This document shows positions 35,705-44,497 of a DNA stretch of 64,000 nucleotides, piece by piece. Position 1 is the stretch's first letter. The number at the start of each line of letters is the position of its first letter. The stretch comes from Akkermansiaceae bacterium UBA2367 (lineage in GTDB: Bacteria; Verrucomicrobiota; Verrucomicrobiia; Verrucomicrobiales; DEV007). Where the stretch lies: the NCBI GenBank assembly GCA_002344525.1, contig DDTJ01000096.1, positions 3,713 to 67,712 of the forward strand, written 5' to 3'. The notes beneath the pieces are model-generated. The model was not told the DNA's origin, ran no database searches, and saw only the letters and a list, made by a program, of their open reading frames with translations. The position numbers and the translations under genes are program-made.

Positions 35705-37132
35705 AAGAAGCCTCTCGACGCCGTCGTCATCGGATCGGGTCCGAACGGACTCGCCGCCGCTGTCGCCTTGGCTCGGGAGGGTTTCTCCGTCCGGGTCGTC
35801 GAGGGCCACGAGCGTCCCGGTGGCGGCGCACGGACGAGCGAACTGACCCTCCCCGGCTTTCGCCACGACATCTGCTCGGCCATCCATCCCATGGGGCTGG
35901 CCTCGCCCTTCCTCCGGGAATTGGGGCTGGAACGCCACGGTCTGGAGTGGGTCCATCCCGACTACTGCGTCGCCCACCCGCTCGACGGCGGCCGAGCAGC
36001 GGTGCTGGAGCGTTCCGTGGAGGGAACCGCCTCCCGCTTCGACACCTCGTCAGCGAGAGCCTACCGGCGCTTGTTCGCTCCGCTCGTGAATCGTTTCGAC
36101 GATCTCATGGAGGATCTCCTCGCCCCGCCGCGCGTGCCGCGGCATCCTTTCACCATGGCGGCCTTCGGCCTGCGCATCCTGCCCTCGTCCCTCGCCACAG
36201 CGCGGGCTTGGTTCACGGACGAAACCGCCCGCGCCCTCATCGCGGGCAACGCCGCCCACTCCGTGCTGCCACTCGACGCGATCCTCTCGACCAACGCCGT
36301 CGGCCTGATGCTGATGCTCGCGGGCCACGCGAAGGGTTGGCCCATCGCCAAAGGCGGGTCGCAGAGCATCGTCGGGGCGCTCATCGCCGAATTGGAATAC
36401 CACGGCGGGAGCGTGGAAACCTGTCGTTTAGTACTATCCTTCAAGGACTTGCCGAAAGCGAACGCCTATCTGTTCGACACTTCTCCTTCCGCTCTCGCCA
36501 GCATTGCCAGGGAACGGCTTCCCGGGAACTACGCGAAGCGGCTCCGGCGCTTCCGGCACGGGCCGGGCATCTTCAAGATCGACTACGCCCTGAGCGGCCC
36601 GGTCCCTTGGGTGGCGGAGGAATGCCGTCGCGCCGGGACCGTCCATGTCGGCGGAACGCTCGACGAGATCGCCCGCTCCGAACGCGAGGCAAGCGCCGGG
36701 ATCCATTCCGAGCGCCCCTTCGTCCTCACCGCGCAGCAGAGCCTCTTCGATCCGACCCGCGCGCCGGAGGGGAAGCACACCTTCTGGGCCTACTGCCACG
36801 TCCCCGCCGGATCGACCGTGGACATGACCGACCGCATCGAGGCGCAAATCGAGCGTTTCGCCCCCGGCTTCCGGGATCTCGTCCTCGCGCGGCGCACCAT
36901 GGATTGCGCCGAAGCCGAGCGCTACAACCCGAACCTGATCGGCGGCGACATCGTCGGGGGATCGGCGGATTGGCGGCAGCTATTGACGCGGCCCATGGTG
37001 AGCTGGAAGCCGCATGCCACGCCGAACCCCGCGATCTTCCTTTGCTCCTCCTCGACCCCTCCCGGAGGCGGCGTGCATGGGATGTGCGGCTACTGGGCGG
37101 CGCAGGGGGCGATGGGAGTGCTGCGGGGATGA
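35702..37132 (+). CDS. CrtI/PYROXD2-like FAD-dependent oxidoreductase
   Basis: 476 residues of the phytoene-desaturase-like flavoprotein superfamily. The FAD motif DAVVIGSGPNGLAAAVALAR is at residues 6-25, followed by VVEGHERPGGGARTSEL. The C-terminal FAD contact is SSSTPPGGGVHGMCGYWAAQ, the usual signature of this family. The central FRHDICSAIHPMGLAS fits the PYROXD2-like branch more than true carotenoid desaturases, and there are no carotenoid genes around it, so a carotenoid role is not claimed. No signal peptide, so cytosolic or membrane-peripheral. The start codon lies inside a dispersed repeat, but the distance to the GxGxxG motif supports this start. Confidence 0.88.
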   Translation: MKKPLDAVVIGSGPNGLAAAVALAREGFSVRVVEGHERPGGGARTSELTLPGFRHDICSAIHPMGLASPFLRELGLERHGLEWVHPDYCVAHPLDGGRAAVLERSVEGTASRFDTSSARAYRRLFAPLVNRFDDLMEDLLAPPRVPRHPFTMAAFGLRILPSSLATARAWFTDETARALIAGNAAHSVLPLDAILSTNAVGLMLMLAGHAKGWPIAKGGSQSIVGALIAELEYHGGSVETCRLVLSFKDLPKANAYLFDTSPSALASIARERLPGNYAKRLRRFRHGPGIFKIDYALSGPVPWVAEECRRAGTVHVGGTLDEIARSEREASAGIHSERPFVLTAQQSLFDPTRAPEGKHTFWAYCHVPAGSTVDMTDRIEAQIERFAPGFRDLVLARRTMDCAEAERYNPNLIGGDIVGGSADWRQLLTRPMVSWKPHATPNPAIFLCSSSTPPGGGVHGMCGYWAAQGAMGVLRG

Positions 37133-37248
37133 TTTCCCAAGGAGGGCCACGGCTTGCACATGAATCGTCGCAGAAAAGACTGCGAGCCCTGAATTTCTGC
37201 GATTCACATCAAACGATGGGGAATCTAGACGCTGCGAGAACGGGGCCT

Positions 37249-37323
37249 CGTAGCGAAGTTCGTGAGAACTTCGGCGGGTGTCGCTTGGGCTTCGGGGGAG
37301 AAGTTCTCACGAACTTCTCTACG
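37249..37323. repeat. 24-base inverted repeat
   Basis: The left arm 37249-37272 (begins CGTAGCGAAGTTCGTGAG) and right arm 37300-37323 are complementary at 23 of 24 positions around a 27-base loop. Each arm also contains an internal GAAGTTC/GAACTTC near-palindrome. Confidence 0.9.
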
Positions 37324-37456
37324 TACGAGCACCGCCGACTCGCTTGCTCACATTTCATTCGAAACTGACGGTTCGTGGACGGGGGGGCCAGCGGCAAGCT
37401 TGGCCGGGCGGGATGGGTCGGGCTTTCAGCCCTCCCCCGTTTTCCGGGGCCGGGTT

Positions 37457-37501
37457 CCCAGGCCGTTGGCCTGGGCTGGCATGGAGCCGCGCCTTTGGCG
37501 C
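37457..37501. repeat. pair of GC-rich hairpins
   Basis: The first hairpin has an 8-bp perfect stem CCCAGGCC / GGCCTGGG with loop GTT (37457-37475). The second has a 5-bp stem GCGCC / GGCGC with loop TTT (37489-37501), followed by TGAAATC. The arrangement resembles the dispersed hairpin elements common in PVC genomes. Confidence 0.7.
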
Positions 37502-37539
37502 TGAAATCATGGGCAACGTAGGATGGCTGTGATTCGGTA

Positions 37540-38670
37540 TCAACTCTCGATCCCCAGCAACTCCCTCTGCCAGTCGAGGAGCAGATCGCCCTTCTCCTCC
37601 TCGCCCAGGTTGGTCGCGGCGAGGCGCTCCATCGCCGTCCGCGTCGCGACCACCGTCGAATCGATCCCCAGCTCGGCCGCCTTCGCGTCGCGGACGCGGC
37701 GGATCGCCTCGAACTTCTTCTCGTCGATCTCAAGCCGGGGACCTTCCCCGCGACGGTGCTTCACCGGATAATCGCGCGGGTCCACCTGCTTCGCGGCGGC
37801 GACAGCCTCGCGCAGACGCTGGATCGGCGAGGGCCGCAGGTAGCTCGGGGGGGCCAAGTCCTTCCCCGCCTCAAGCCGCTCGGCCATCGCGAGGATATCC
37901 TGGTTCCCGAGGAACTTGAAGGCCGGGCGGTCGAGGCGTTGGCATTCCCCGTCCCGCCAATGCCAAAGGTGCTTCAAGTAGTGGAGCCCCTTCGGGGAAA
38001 GCCTGCCCCATCCGTTCACCCGCCAGACGTCGTCCTCCGATTTGCCGCTCCGCACCAGCACCGAATCCCTCGCGGCGCGGCAGCTCTCCAGAAACCAGTC
38101 GAGCCTGCCCACCTCGCGGAGCCGATCCAGGTAGCGCCCCCCCAGATCGAGGAGGTAGCGGACGTCGTTGTAGGCGTAGGCCAGCATCTTGTCGCTGAGC
38201 GGCCGCCGACTCCAGTCCGCCTTCTGCGACTGCTTCGACAGCTTCACCCCGTATTCGTCCTCGAGGAGGTTGGCAAGGCCGAACTTCCCGGCACCGAGGA
38301 GGCGCGCGGCGACCTGCGTGTCGTAGATCGTCCGCGGCGCCCAGCCGAAGGTGCTGTTGAACAGGGAGATGTCGTAGTCGGCCCCGTGCATCCAGACCAC
38401 ATCGAAGCGGTCCACGAAGCGGACGAGGCCGTCGAGGGACTCCGAGTCGAGAGCCAAGGGATCGATGATAGCGAGGGAGCCGGGGATGGAAAACTGGATG
38501 AGGCAGAGCTTCGTCTCGTAGGAGTGCATGCTGTCCGCCTCGGTGTCGATCGAGCAGGCTGCGAAATCCCCCTCGGCTGACGCCTCGGCGATGAAATCCC
38601 GCAACGCGCCGGGACCGTCGATGTAGGTCTCCGACGCCGCTTCGAGGGATGCGATGGTCGCCTCGCTCAT
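37540..38670 (-). CDS. rnd: ribonuclease D
   Basis: A 376-residue DEDDy 3'-5' exoribonuclease that trims tRNA and other stable RNA. Exo I is CSIDTEADSMHSYETKLCL (Asp, Glu), Exo II is VWMHGADYDISLFNSTFG, and Exo III is LAYAYNDVRYLLDLGGRYL with the Tyr and Asp of the DEDDy class. The second half, from about residue 200, contains an HRDC-type helical domain (LSPKGLHYLKHLWHWRDGEC, RPAFKFLGNQDILAMAERL). The length agrees with the family. It is the third gene of a tight coaE-rho-rnd unit, starting 10 bases after the rho stop. All four metal-binding acidic residues are present, so activity is expected. Confidence 0.95.
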   Translation of the reverse strand: MSEATIASLEAASETYIDGPGALRDFIAEASAEGDFAACSIDTEADSMHSYETKLCLIQFSIPGSLAIIDPLALDSESLDGLVRFVDRFDVVWMHGADYDISLFNSTFGWAPRTIYDTQVAARLLGAGKFGLANLLEDEYGVKLSKQSQKADWSRRPLSDKMLAYAYNDVRYLLDLGGRYLDRLREVGRLDWFLESCRAARDSVLVRSGKSEDDVWRVNGWGRLSPKGLHYLKHLWHWRDGECQRLDRPAFKFLGNQDILAMAERLEAGKDLAPPSYLRPSPIQRLREAVAAAKQVDPRDYPVKHRRGEGPRLEIDEKKFEAIRRVRDAKAAELGIDSTVVATRTAMERLAATNLGEEEKGDLLLDWQRELLGIES

Positions 38671-38680
38671 GCCTCAGCCT

Positions 38681-40087
38681 TCACTGGATGCCCCGCAGGA
38701 GGAGCTCGGCGTTCGACCGGGTTGACTTGATCGCCTTCAGGAGCACGACCATCGCCTCGGGGGCAGGCCGCTGCACGAGCTGTTTGCGGAGCGAGCCAAT
38801 GCGCAGGAACTCGTCCGGGTGGTAGAGCAGCTCGTCCTTCCGCGTCCCGCTCTTGAGGAGGTGGATCGCGGGGAAGACGCGCGACTCGGCCATCTCACGG
38901 TCGAGGGTGATCTCCATGTTCCCGGTGCCCTTGAACTCCTCGAAGATGACGTCGTCCATGCGGCTGTCGGTCTCGATCAGGCAGGTCGCGAGGATGGTGA
39001 GGCTGCCGCCGCCGTCCACGTTCCGGGCCGCCCCGAAGAAACGGCGCGAGCGCTCCAGCGCCTTCGGCGAGATACCGCCGCTGCCGACAGGGCCTCCCCC
39101 GCCCCCTCCCCCTCCGTTGCCTCGATGCTGCCGCCCCTGCCCTCCACCACCGCCGCCGCCCGACTGCCGGGCGGAATTGTGCGCCCGCGCGAGGCGCGTG
39201 AGGCTGTCGAGGAGCACGACGACGTCCCGACCGTTCTCGACGAGGCGCTTGGCGCGGTTCAGCACCATGTCGGCGACCTCGATGTGGCGGTCGGGGGATT
39301 CGTCGAAGGTGGAGCTGTAGATCGAGGCGTCCACCGTCTCGCGGAAGTCGGTCACCTCCTCGGGCCGCTCGTCGAGGAGCAGGACGATGAGCTCCACCTC
39401 GGGGCTGTTCCGGTGGATCGAGACCGCGATGTTCTTCAGCAGGATGGTCTTGCCGCCTCTCGGCGGGGCCACGATCAGGCCGCGCTGCCCTTTCCCGAGG
39501 GGCGCGATCAGGTCGATGACACGTGGGGAGGGCGAGGAGCCCTCGGTCGTTTCGAGGATGAGCCGCTCCGACGGGAACATCGCGGTGAGGTCGTCGAAGC
39601 TGGGGGGCGTCCGCCATTCGCCCACCGGGATCCCCTCGATCTCGAGCACTTCCTCGACTGCGAGGGTCTTCTCGCGATCCCGGGGTGCCCGGACCCGGCA
39701 CCGCAGGCGCTGCCCCGTGCGCAACCCCCGCTCTTTCAACAGCGCCGCCGCGACGGAGACATCGTCGGCGTTCGGAGCGAAGCTGAACTCCGGCCAGCGC
39801 AGAAAACCGACTGGCTCGCCAGCCCAGTCAAGGAAACCCTCGGCCTCCAGCACCGTGCCGCGCGAGCCGTAGAAGCGGAGGATTTCGAAAACGAGCTGGT
39901 GCTTCGAGCGGACACCGGCGACGCGCAGCCCCAGCCCCTGCGCGATCTCGTGGAGGGAGGCGAGCGACTTTCGCTGGAATTCGTTCACATCCACCGCGTC
40001 GGGCACGACGACGGGGGTTTCTTCTGGGGCCGCTTCGGGGGCTTCGACGGGGTCCGTAGCGGGCTCCAAGGTGGTGGGTTCGGTCAT
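38681..40087 (-). CDS. rho: transcription termination factor Rho with Gly-rich insertion
   Basis: 468 residues. It has an acidic N-terminal tail (Glu/Pro-rich, residues 1-40), a Rho N-terminal helical domain (LASLHEIAQGLGLRVAGVRS), an S1-like RNA-binding domain (GFLDWAGEPVGFLRW), then the hexameric helicase core. The P-loop APPRGGKTILLKNI, Walker B VVVLLDSLTRLARAHN and the FFGAARNVDGGGSL / EEFKGTGNMEITLDREMAE blocks are intact. Between LTRLARAHN and the GGISPKALERSRRFF segment, where other Rho proteins have a short conserved Q-loop, there is a run of about 30 residues made mostly of glycine with a few Gln, Arg and His. It is translated from an ATGA overlap with coaE. Rho acts on untranslated nascent RNA in the cytosol. 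Confidence 0.96.
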   Translation of the reverse strand: MTEPTTLEPATDPVEAPEAAPEETPVVVPDAVDVNEFQRKSLASLHEIAQGLGLRVAGVRSKHQLVFEILRFYGSRGTVLEAEGFLDWAGEPVGFLRWPEFSFAPNADDVSVAAALLKERGLRTGQRLRCRVRAPRDREKTLAVEEVLEIEGIPVGEWRTPPSFDDLTAMFPSERLILETTEGSSPSPRVIDLIAPLGKGQRGLIVAPPRGGKTILLKNIAVSIHRNSPEVELIVLLLDERPEEVTDFRETVDASIYSSTFDESPDRHIEVADMVLNRAKRLVENGRDVVVLLDSLTRLARAHNSARQSGGGGGGGQGRQHRGNGGGGGGGGPVGSGGISPKALERSRRFFGAARNVDGGGSLTILATCLIETDSRMDDVIFEEFKGTGNMEITLDREMAESRVFPAIHLLKSGTRKDELLYHPDEFLRIGSLRKQLVQRPAPEAMVVLLKAIKSTRSNAELLLRGIQ

Positions 40088-40707
40088 GGATTCAACAGGG
40101 TTTCGTATCGGGCGAGCAAATGGTCGGCTTGGGCTTCGAAGGCGGGAAGGCCGCCGTCATTCCAAACCACGAGATCGGCCCGTTTGATTTTTTCTTCGAT
40201 CTTCATCTGGGATCGCAGCACGCGTCGGGCCGCAGCGAGTTCCAAGCCGCGCCCGTCGACGAGACGACGGGTCTGGACGGGCTCCGAGGCCGCCACCACC
40301 AAGTCCATATCCCGGGGAATCGGAAAATCGACTTCGTAGAGCAATGGCACCTCGACCAGATAAATCCGGACGCCACCGGGGAGGCCCGCGGCATGCTCCA
40401 TCGCCCGCCGCAGCACCAAGGGATGCAGCATGCCCTCCACCTTTCCACGAAATCCCGAGTTTTCAAACAAGAGTTCGCGAAAAGCGGCGCGATCCGCGCC
40501 CTCGCCTCCGCCGGGCGGGGCGGCGAGTCCGTGGGATCGGGCGAGGTCGCCGAGCGCCTCGCGGACCTCCGGCTCCTGCGAAAGCCGACGCACCTCGTCG
40601 TCGCAACTGAAGACGGCGGCCCTGCCGACGGGGGCCTGCGCAGCGAAACGCCGACAGAAGGCCGACTTCCCGCAAGCGGCGCCCCCGGTGACCGCGATGG
40701 TGATCAT
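40084..40707 (-). CDS. coaE: dephospho-CoA kinase
   Basis: 207 residues; it phosphorylates dephospho-CoA in the last step of CoA synthesis. The P-loop is AVTGGAACGKSAFCRRF at the N-terminus. The CoA/lid region includes ENSGFRGKVEGMLHPLVLRR, followed by the family block YLVEVPLLYEVDFPIPRDMD and the C-terminal KRADLVVWNDGG. The P-loop has AACGK where GIGSGK is usual, but the lysine and serine are kept. ATG at 40707 is taken because the upstream frame is unrelated to the family. Its stop overlaps the rho start (ATGA). The terminator of the upstream secretin gene lies just before it, so the coaE promoter must sit in or near that hairpin region. Confidence 0.95.
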   Translation of the reverse strand: MITIAVTGGAACGKSAFCRRFAAQAPVGRAAVFSCDDEVRRLSQEPEVREALGDLARSHGLAAPPGGGEGADRAAFRELLFENSGFRGKVEGMLHPLVLRRAMEHAAGLPGGVRIYLVEVPLLYEVDFPIPRDMDLVVAASEPVQTRRLVDGRGLELAAARRVLRSQMKIEEKIKRADLVVWNDGGLPAFEAQADHLLARYETLLNP

Positions 40708-40711
40708 GGCT

Positions 40712-40752
40712 GGAAACAAACAAGAAAGGCGCGGCTTTCCGGGCCACGCCTT
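40712..40752 (-). terminator. rho-independent terminator after the secretin operon
   Basis: On the minus strand a 9-bp stem AAGGCGTGG / CCGCGCCTT (one G-T pair, loop CCCGGAAAG) is followed by TTCTTGTTTGTTTCC. The stem and T-rich tail make a standard intrinsic terminator, about 50 bases past the secretin stop and ending just before coaE. Confidence 0.8.
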
Positions 40753-40801
40753 CCTTGGGCAAAGTTTGGAGGGAGGGGACTTGGAAAGCCCCCCTCCTTG
40801 G

Positions 40802-43447
40802 TCACTTCTGGTAGGGGATCGGGCCGGGGGCGAAGGTCGCCGGGGTCGTGATCGGGGGACGGGGCACCGGCTCTGGCAGGGGCTCGTCGGTGATCCGACC
40901 GTTGATCGGCATCCCAGCAGGATCGTAGAGGCGGGCCTGCACGAAGATCGTGAGATTCCGCTTGATACGGTGCGAAACGCTGGAGCGGAAGAGCCGCCCG
41001 GCCACGGGGAGGTCGCCGAGGAAGGGCACCTTGTCCTCCACATCTTGGACATCCTCGCGGATGAGGCCCCCGAGGGCGACGGTCTGGCCGTCCCAGATCG
41101 TCACTTGGGTGGAAACCCGGCGAGTGCTGAAGATGGGCATCTCGATGCGGTTGGCGGTGAGGATGGTCGGAACCGGGCCGATTCCGGCAATGAAATTGGT
41201 GGGACCGTTGATCGGACTCCCGTAGTTGATGAAGCCCTCGAACTCCACGACCTCCGGCGAAAGGTTCAGGTCGATGGTGAACTCGTCAGCACCGAGGACG
41301 GGATCGACCTCAAGTGTCACCCCGGTGTTCCGAGTCTCGAAAGCCGTTGGCGTCGCCGGGGTCACGGGGACGAAGTTGATGACACCACCGCCTTGACCGC
41401 CGCCAATCTGGTTGGGGATCTCCGGCGGGTCGTATTCGGTCGGGTAGATGAACTCGCGGATCACCTCGATCTTCGCCCGGTTGCCGCTGCGGGCCATCAC
41501 CGAGGGGGCGGAAAGCAAGTCGACCCCCTTCTTCTGGTCCAGCGCCCGGATCATCAATTGGAATTGGGGATCGGTGAAGATACCGGCAATACCGAAGACG
41601 GCGGGGGACATCAGCGAACCCGCCGCCACCCCTCCGGCCTCGGCGATGAGGGCGTCAATGGAATTCCCGCGAATTGCTTGGGAACCGGAACGCAGCCCGG
41701 AGGTCACGTTATTCCCATTCATGGGAAAGGCCCAGTCCAAGGGATCCCCCGCTCCAACCTGATTCCCCGTCGTCCCCCCGGACCCGAAGATCCGATCATT
41801 CGATCCGATAGCGAAGGGACCGAGGAGCCAATCGAAGCCCAGCTCCTTCCCGTCCTCCTCGGAAATCTCGACGAAACGGGAGGTGATGTAGATCTGCTTC
41901 TCAACATTCGAGCTCAGGGAAGCGACGAAGATGTCGACCAACTCCAGTTGCTCCTGGGTGTTCTTGACGATGAGACGGGAATTCGCGGCATTGTAGAACA
42001 CGCTGGAACCCGGCCCGAAGGTGATCCCGGCGTTTTCGAGGATCGCCTTGGGAGTCTTCCGTCCGACAGGAGCCGCACCGCTGGGGCTGCTTTCCGAGCC
42101 GCCGAAGGGGTCTCCGCCGCCGCCTCCACCGCCCCCTCCGCCAGCGGCTCCGGCACCGCCGCCGTCAGTGGAAAGGAAGTTCGGGGGAACGACGTAGGAC
42201 TGCGTGAACATGTCACCTTCGGGAGCCGACAGGGAAACCACGCGGACGGCGAAAGGCTCCACTTTGTATTTCAGGCCAGCCAAGGAGGTGGTGTATTTCA
42301 GCGCCTCAGCCAAAGGCACGTTGGTGAGACGGAGGGTGATGCGGGTGTCGCCGGCCCCGCCGCCGCCGCCCATGGACGAGGCAGCACCGCCTTCGAAGCC
42401 GAGCCCTCCACCCGCCGGTGCCGCTGGGGCCGCCGGGGCACCAGCACCGCTGCCGGGGACCGCGCCCGCGTCGAGGATGATGTTGACACCCTTCTTGGAC
42501 ACGTCGGTCTCCTTGATGTCAAGTTCGACGCTGCGCTGCTGTAGGAAGTCGAGGGCGTCCTTCAGGGGCGTGTCGGAGAACTCCACGCTGCTGAGGATGA
42601 TGGTCTTGAGCTTATCCTCGTTCCGCCGGATGTCCACGGTGCTGGAGTCGGTGGGGATGTCCACGATGGGCCCGCTCTCCAAGTTCGCGGGCACGGGGGT
42701 CTCCCAGCCCTTCGTCACCTCGCGGAGCGCCCGCGCCCGGGTGTGGTCGTAGGCGGCGTCCTGATAGTTCATCTTGTGCCGCTCGTTCTTCTCCATCCCG
42801 CGGCGGGCGGCCGTGTTGTAGGGATCATCGTTGAGGGCCTTGTTGTATTCACGGTCGGCTCGGTCGTAGTCGCCGAGGAGGATGTGGCCTTCCGCAGTCT
42901 TCAACGCCAGCTTGACGCGACGGACACGCTCAAGGTGGGCGGGGGTGAGGGCGGGCGAGTAGTAGTCGGGATCGTGGAGCCGCTGGAGGAGCTTCTTGGC
43001 GTCGATGTTATCGGGATCGACGCTGGGCTGGAGCACGTCCTCGACGAGGGCGATGGCCTCGGGGTAGCGTCCCTCCTCGGCCCTCTGGGTGGCAAGGAGG
43101 ACGCTGGCGCGGGCGAACTGGGAGATGTAGGCACGACGGCGAGGCTCCGTCATGGGCGCGTCGGGGAGAAGGTCGAGGGCGGCCCGGTACTGGTCGATGG
43201 CCCCTTGGTAGTCACCGTCGGCCATGAGCTGGGAACCTCGCAGAGCGGCCTCGTCAGCCTTCTTCACGTTCTCCTGAAGGCGGATCACGTAGTTCGTGGC
43301 GATGCCGGGGACACCGCTGCCGCCACTGCCGCCGCCGTATCCTCCTTGACCGGCCATGGCCGGAAGCGCCACTCCCGCCAGGGCGGGGAGAAGCAGGCCA
43401 AAACGGCCTTTCCCGGTGGAAATTCTCTTCAATCCTCTCGTCTTCAT
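40802..43447 (-). CDS. secretin (PilQ/GspD-like), Amuc_1098-type
   Basis: An 881-residue outer-membrane secretin with a signal peptide (FGLLLPALAGVALPAMA). An N-terminal TPR-like region (LRGSQLMADGDYQGAIDQYRAAL; VRRVKLALKTAEGHILLGD) precedes N-domain repeats (FSDTPLKDALDFLQQRSVEL, TNVPLAEALKYTTSLAGLKY) and then an interrupted Gly/Ser-rich linker. The secretin barrel follows: IYITSRFVEISEEDGKELGF, KKGVDLLSAPSVMARSGNRA, TGVTLEVDPVLGADEFTIDL and VTIWDGQTVALGGLIREDVQ (the family VPLLG-like end is KVPFLGDLPVAGRLFRS). The TPR plus secretin layout and the neighbours match Akkermansia Amuc_1098. It is the last gene of the operon and would form the outer-membrane pore. Poly-Gly/Ala tracts (around residues 327-365 and 433-455) are unusually long. 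Confidence 0.93.
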   Translation of the reverse strand: MKTRGLKRISTGKGRFGLLLPALAGVALPAMAGQGGYGGGSGGSGVPGIATNYVIRLQENVKKADEAALRGSQLMADGDYQGAIDQYRAALDLLPDAPMTEPRRRAYISQFARASVLLATQRAEEGRYPEAIALVEDVLQPSVDPDNIDAKKLLQRLHDPDYYSPALTPAHLERVRRVKLALKTAEGHILLGDYDRADREYNKALNDDPYNTAARRGMEKNERHKMNYQDAAYDHTRARALREVTKGWETPVPANLESGPIVDIPTDSSTVDIRRNEDKLKTIILSSVEFSDTPLKDALDFLQQRSVELDIKETDVSKKGVNIILDAGAVPGSGAGAPAAPAAPAGGGLGFEGGAASSMGGGGGAGDTRITLRLTNVPLAEALKYTTSLAGLKYKVEPFAVRVVSLSAPEGDMFTQSYVVPPNFLSTDGGGAGAAGGGGGGGGGGDPFGGSESSPSGAAPVGRKTPKAILENAGITFGPGSSVFYNAANSRLIVKNTQEQLELVDIFVASLSSNVEKQIYITSRFVEISEEDGKELGFDWLLGPFAIGSNDRIFGSGGTTGNQVGAGDPLDWAFPMNGNNVTSGLRSGSQAIRGNSIDALIAEAGGVAAGSLMSPAVFGIAGIFTDPQFQLMIRALDQKKGVDLLSAPSVMARSGNRAKIEVIREFIYPTEYDPPEIPNQIGGGQGGGVINFVPVTPATPTAFETRNTGVTLEVDPVLGADEFTIDLNLSPEVVEFEGFINYGSPINGPTNFIAGIGPVPTILTANRIEMPIFSTRRVSTQVTIWDGQTVALGGLIREDVQDVEDKVPFLGDLPVAGRLFRSSVSHRIKRNLTIFVQARLYDPAGMPINGRITDEPLPEPVPRPPITTPATFAPGPIPYQK

Positions 43448-43531
43448 ATCGTCGTCTCGCTCAAGCGGTTCGGTTCGGGCTCAGGGCTTCAACCGCAATC
43501 AAAAACAGAATATGCGGCGGCTGTCAACAAG

Positions 43532-44497
43532 TTACTTTTTAGGAATCTGAATCGTCTGCTCCGGCGCGTCGCCTGTCTGCCAGACGATCTCGACGGAATC
43601 CTCCTCGACTTTGACGACCCGATATTTCGTCCCGGGGTCGATGGGCAGGGCGAAGGCGTCGCCTTCCTTGACGTATTGCTGGAAGGAGGGGTCGAGCGCG
43701 AACTTCATGTCCGCGAAGTAGGTCGGGATCTCGGTGTTGCGGTTGCGAACGAGTTCCCAAGGCTCGTTTTTCGGCAGGTAGGTGATCTTCACCACGGAGG
43801 CGTCCACTTCGATACCGCTCGGGTTCGGGGCGCGCCGCTCCTCGAAGCCCTCGACGCGGAACTGCTCGTCCTTGGAGATCTCGCCGACGCGCACGTAGAA
43901 GTTTTCGCCCCTAGGCCATTGCTGGCTGGGGAGGCGGTTGATCTGGAAGCGCTCGTCGTCGGGCTTGGCGGCGAAGCGCAGGGTGTAGAGCTGCTGCTGG
44001 CGCGAAGCGAAGAGGAGCTTCTCGGCGTAGGGCGGATGCGAGGCGGAATCGACGGGATTGGTCTTCGCCTCCCATTCGGTGAGGTTGTCGAAACCGTCAT
44101 TGTCAGTGTCCTGCTGGAGCACGCCGGAATTGAGGTAGTCGAGGTTGTGCGTCGTCAGCCAAGCGTTGGTGACGGGGGGGCGGAGGGGGGTATCCTCCAA
44201 GCCCAAGTCGATGAGCCTGCCACCGGCCTCGACGATAGGTACCGAGACGAAGAGCGGGAGGGGCTTGGCCGGGGTGCCCTTCACCGGGTTCGACCAAGAC
44301 TGGGTCTTCTCAACAAAGGACTGCGCGATGCGGGCGCGCTCCTCTTCGGTCTCCGGCAACTCGTTGTTCGGGGACGCCTCGTCGAGGTGGAAGGTTCCGC
44401 CGAAGCTGCGGGCCTGCAATGAAAAATAGGCCGAAACCCCGATCACGGTCAAGCCCGCTAGCAGCAACAGCAGTTTATCCCAAGATTTTCCGATCAT
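43532..44497 (-). CDS. Amuc_1099-like pilus-locus protein with Ca-binding repeat
   Basis: A 321-residue protein with one N-terminal membrane segment (LLLLLAGLTVIGVSAYFSL, about residues 9-27). The remainder is predicted periplasmic. A single thrombospondin-type-3-like calcium loop DTDNDGFDNLTEWEAKTNP (about residue 130) is visible, followed by beta-rich repeats (NFYVRVGEISKDEQFRVEGF, GTKYRVVKVEEDSVEIVWQ). Its place directly after the Amuc_1100-like gene (the stop and start are adjacent) and before the secretin matches Amuc_1099. It may correspond to PilP or GspC as the link between inner-membrane parts and the secretin, but no PilP motif is evident. Function is inferred from position only. 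Confidence 0.8.
   Translation of the reverse strand: MIGKSWDKLLLLLAGLTVIGVSAYFSLQARSFGGTFHLDEASPNNELPETEEERARIAQSFVEKTQSWSNPVKGTPAKPLPLFVSVPIVEAGGRLIDLGLEDTPLRPPVTNAWLTTHNLDYLNSGVLQQDTDNDGFDNLTEWEAKTNPVDSASHPPYAEKLLFASRQQQLYTLRFAAKPDDERFQINRLPSQQWPRGENFYVRVGEISKDEQFRVEGFEERRAPNPSGIEVDASVVKITYLPKNEPWELVRNRNTEIPTYFADMKFALDPSFQQYVKEGDAFALPIDPGTKYRVVKVEEDSVEIVWQTGDAPEQTIQIPKK

Larger units (their letters stand above)
37133..37539. other. repeat-rich spacer between convergent genes
   Basis: A 407-bp spacer with no gene. It carries a 24-base inverted repeat (37249-37323) and two tight hairpins (37457-37475 and 37489-37501). The arrangement between two convergent stops suits bidirectional termination, but no T-tract follows any stem. 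Confidence 0.6.

Noticed and set aside
35702..37132. Carotenoid phytoene desaturase assignment
   Set aside because: Only the general FAD superfamily motifs match. No crtB, crtE or other carotenoid genes are nearby and the central sequence fits PYROXD2-like proteins better.
40430..42544. Long plus-strand frame antisense to the secretin (also 45486-47303 antisense to PilM/PilN and 38819-40339 antisense to rho)
   Set aside because: Shadow frames of well-identified genes, with no recognisable fold.
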